Source of the DNA: Numida meleagris
Lineage: Eukaryota; Chordata; Aves; Galliformes; Numididae
Direction of reading: 5' to 3'
Length of the DNA: 64,000 nt
NCBI RefSeq assembly: GCF_002078875.1
Contig: NC_034414.1
Coordinates: 27,066,637-27,130,636 of the forward strand
Both the position numbers and the translations under genes were made by a program. Below are positions 63,201 to 64,000 of the stretch, in pieces. The notes beneath the pieces were generated by a model. The model made no database searches. It was not told where the DNA came from and was given only the letters and a program-made list of their open reading frames with translations. Position 1 is the first letter of the stretch. The number at the start of each line of letters is the position of its first letter.

Positions 63201-64000
63201 ATGTTTGTATGGTAATATTTATTTATAGTCCCTCTGAGGCTGAGATGCGTATTCAGATCTATTCCTTGTCCAAAAATGAGAGTTGACTGAAACCTTCTTA
63301 TGATCTCTGCTGGATCAGTGACTAATGCAACCTTACATATATCTAGAGACACAGATCCTACAATCTTTTGTAGAAGCTGGTTCTTTTGTCAAAAACATTT
63401 TAGTTTCAGGTTTCTCCAGATAGTTTAGGTGAATTTTCTCTGCTATCTCCTTTCTATGTCTGAAAACAGTTACTGTGGCTTCTTTCAGCTGTGTTTTCTT
63501 CTGATCTTTTAATAAGCTTGTTTCTTTTCTCTGAAAAACCTTCAAAGGATCTTATTTAAATAGCAGTGGCCAGAACTAAGTAGAAGGTACTGTTCTGAGT
63601 ATGAACCAGTTCAGAAGAAAGGTAAATGACTGATGCATTTACATGTCACTTGTATTTACCTATAGAACTGGGATTTGTGCAACTTGCTCTGTTATATATC
63701 TCTTAGAGGTACAGAGATTGCTGATTTGTTAGCTTATCTAGTAAACCCATTTGCAATTCAGGACACTCATCTCCAGTGCTATGCTTTCATCTTTCATTGG
63801 CAGAATTTTCACCCATGTCCACCATGTGAGTTCGTATTTAATAGACTAGTTGCTATAACTTCTTGTTCCTTCCCTAATTCACCTATTTCTACTGAGTCTG
63901 AATATCTGTCATCTTCAGTTTCCTCATTATACTGCCTTCTCTTGTTTATACCATGTTTTACTGATCTATACTAGATGTCATATTAATATTTACTAATTAT

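Larger units (their letters stand above)
1..64000 (+). other. DPF3: DPF3 gene, internal part (exons 2-6 and flanking introns)
   Basis: The window lies inside one gene. Five exon segments with canonical AG/GT borders join into a continuous frame of 190 complete codons plus split codons at both ends. The product matches the N-terminal half of vertebrate DPF3, a BAF-complex subunit whose C-terminal double PHD finger reads acetylated and methylated histone H3. That reader module is outside this window. Exon phases are compatible throughout (split, split, 0, 0, split). I found no first exon and no CpG-island-like promoter before 22841, and no exon for the remainder of the C2H2 finger after 59385, so the gene runs off both ends. 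DPF1 and DPF2 are paralogues, but the [13 protein letters not shown] start, the PEVDLPLKKDGFTSESTTLE linker and the NDENADEVNEEEDLEED acidic run fit DPF3 best. The identification is from memory of the family. Confidence 0.93.
59386..64000 (+). other. DPF3: DPF3 intron 6, 5' portion
   Basis: Starts with gtaagt and continues past the window end. It contains a long pyrimidine tract at about 59617-59650, the exon-like segment 59712-59753 and an AATAAA at 60214-60219. From 60220 to 64000 the sequence is AT-rich and unremarkable apart from T and CT tracts near 62980-63130. The next expected exon (rest of the C2H2 finger, CGKRYKNRPGLSYHYAHTH in the family) was searched for by eye and not found. Confidence 0.88.

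Noticed and set aside
60220..64000. Search for the next DPF3 exon (remaining C2H2 ligands)
   Set aside because: No segment reading like CGKRYKNRPGLSYHYAHTH with splice sites was found, so it is presumed to lie beyond the window.
1..64000. tRNA, rRNA, CRISPR, bacterial operon features and endogenous retroviral genes
   Set aside because: None recognisable. The ORFs are short and stop-rich between the exons, as expected for vertebrate introns.

Overview
This is a vertebrate, almost certainly avian, stretch of nuclear DNA. It is best explained as the inside of one large protein-coding gene on the + strand: DPF3 (D4, zinc and double PHD fingers 3; BAF45C), a histone-reading subunit of BAF/SWI-SNF chromatin remodelling complexes. 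CR1 LINE fragments and a Galluhop-like mariner point to a bird, most likely chicken or a close galliform. The species call is inference.

Five consecutive coding exons are visible (22841-23001, 28164-28271, 51499-51626, 54571-54666, 59307-59385). Spliced together they give an unbroken frame for about residues 11-202: the DPF N-terminal domain, a basic patch, a conserved linker, an acidic stretch with a nuclear-localisation-like segment, and the first zinc ligand of the C2H2 finger. Exon 1 (about 11 residues) lies upstream of the window. The rest of the C2H2 finger and both PHD fingers lie downstream.

Layout: 1-22840 is the 3' part of intron 1, holding a nested pair of CR1 copies (about 3305-4304), an internally deleted mariner (8506-9047) and a 1.1-kb CR1 with reverse-transcriptase remnants (17610-18720). 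Intron 2 (23002-28163) opens with a UG-rich run beside a weak splice donor and contains two diverged 117-bp direct repeats. Intron 3 (28272-51498) is long and poor in recognisable repeats. Introns 4 and 5 are short. Intron 6 runs off the window.

The two most interesting signals are unannotated-looking exons. A 39-bp in-frame segment in intron 5 (55679-55717) has a strong acceptor made of a TTTC microsatellite and a consensus donor. It would add 13 mostly basic residues just before exon 6. A 42-bp segment in intron 6 (59712-59753) encodes a peptide resembling the alternative 14-residue insert of the paralogues DPF2 and DPF1, in the right place and phase, but the base pair where its donor GT should be is AT. 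It may be a dying exon, a non-canonical exon, or the start of an alternative terminal exon. No RNA genes, CRISPR arrays or other protein-coding genes were recognised; nearly all other open frames are chance intronic ORFs.
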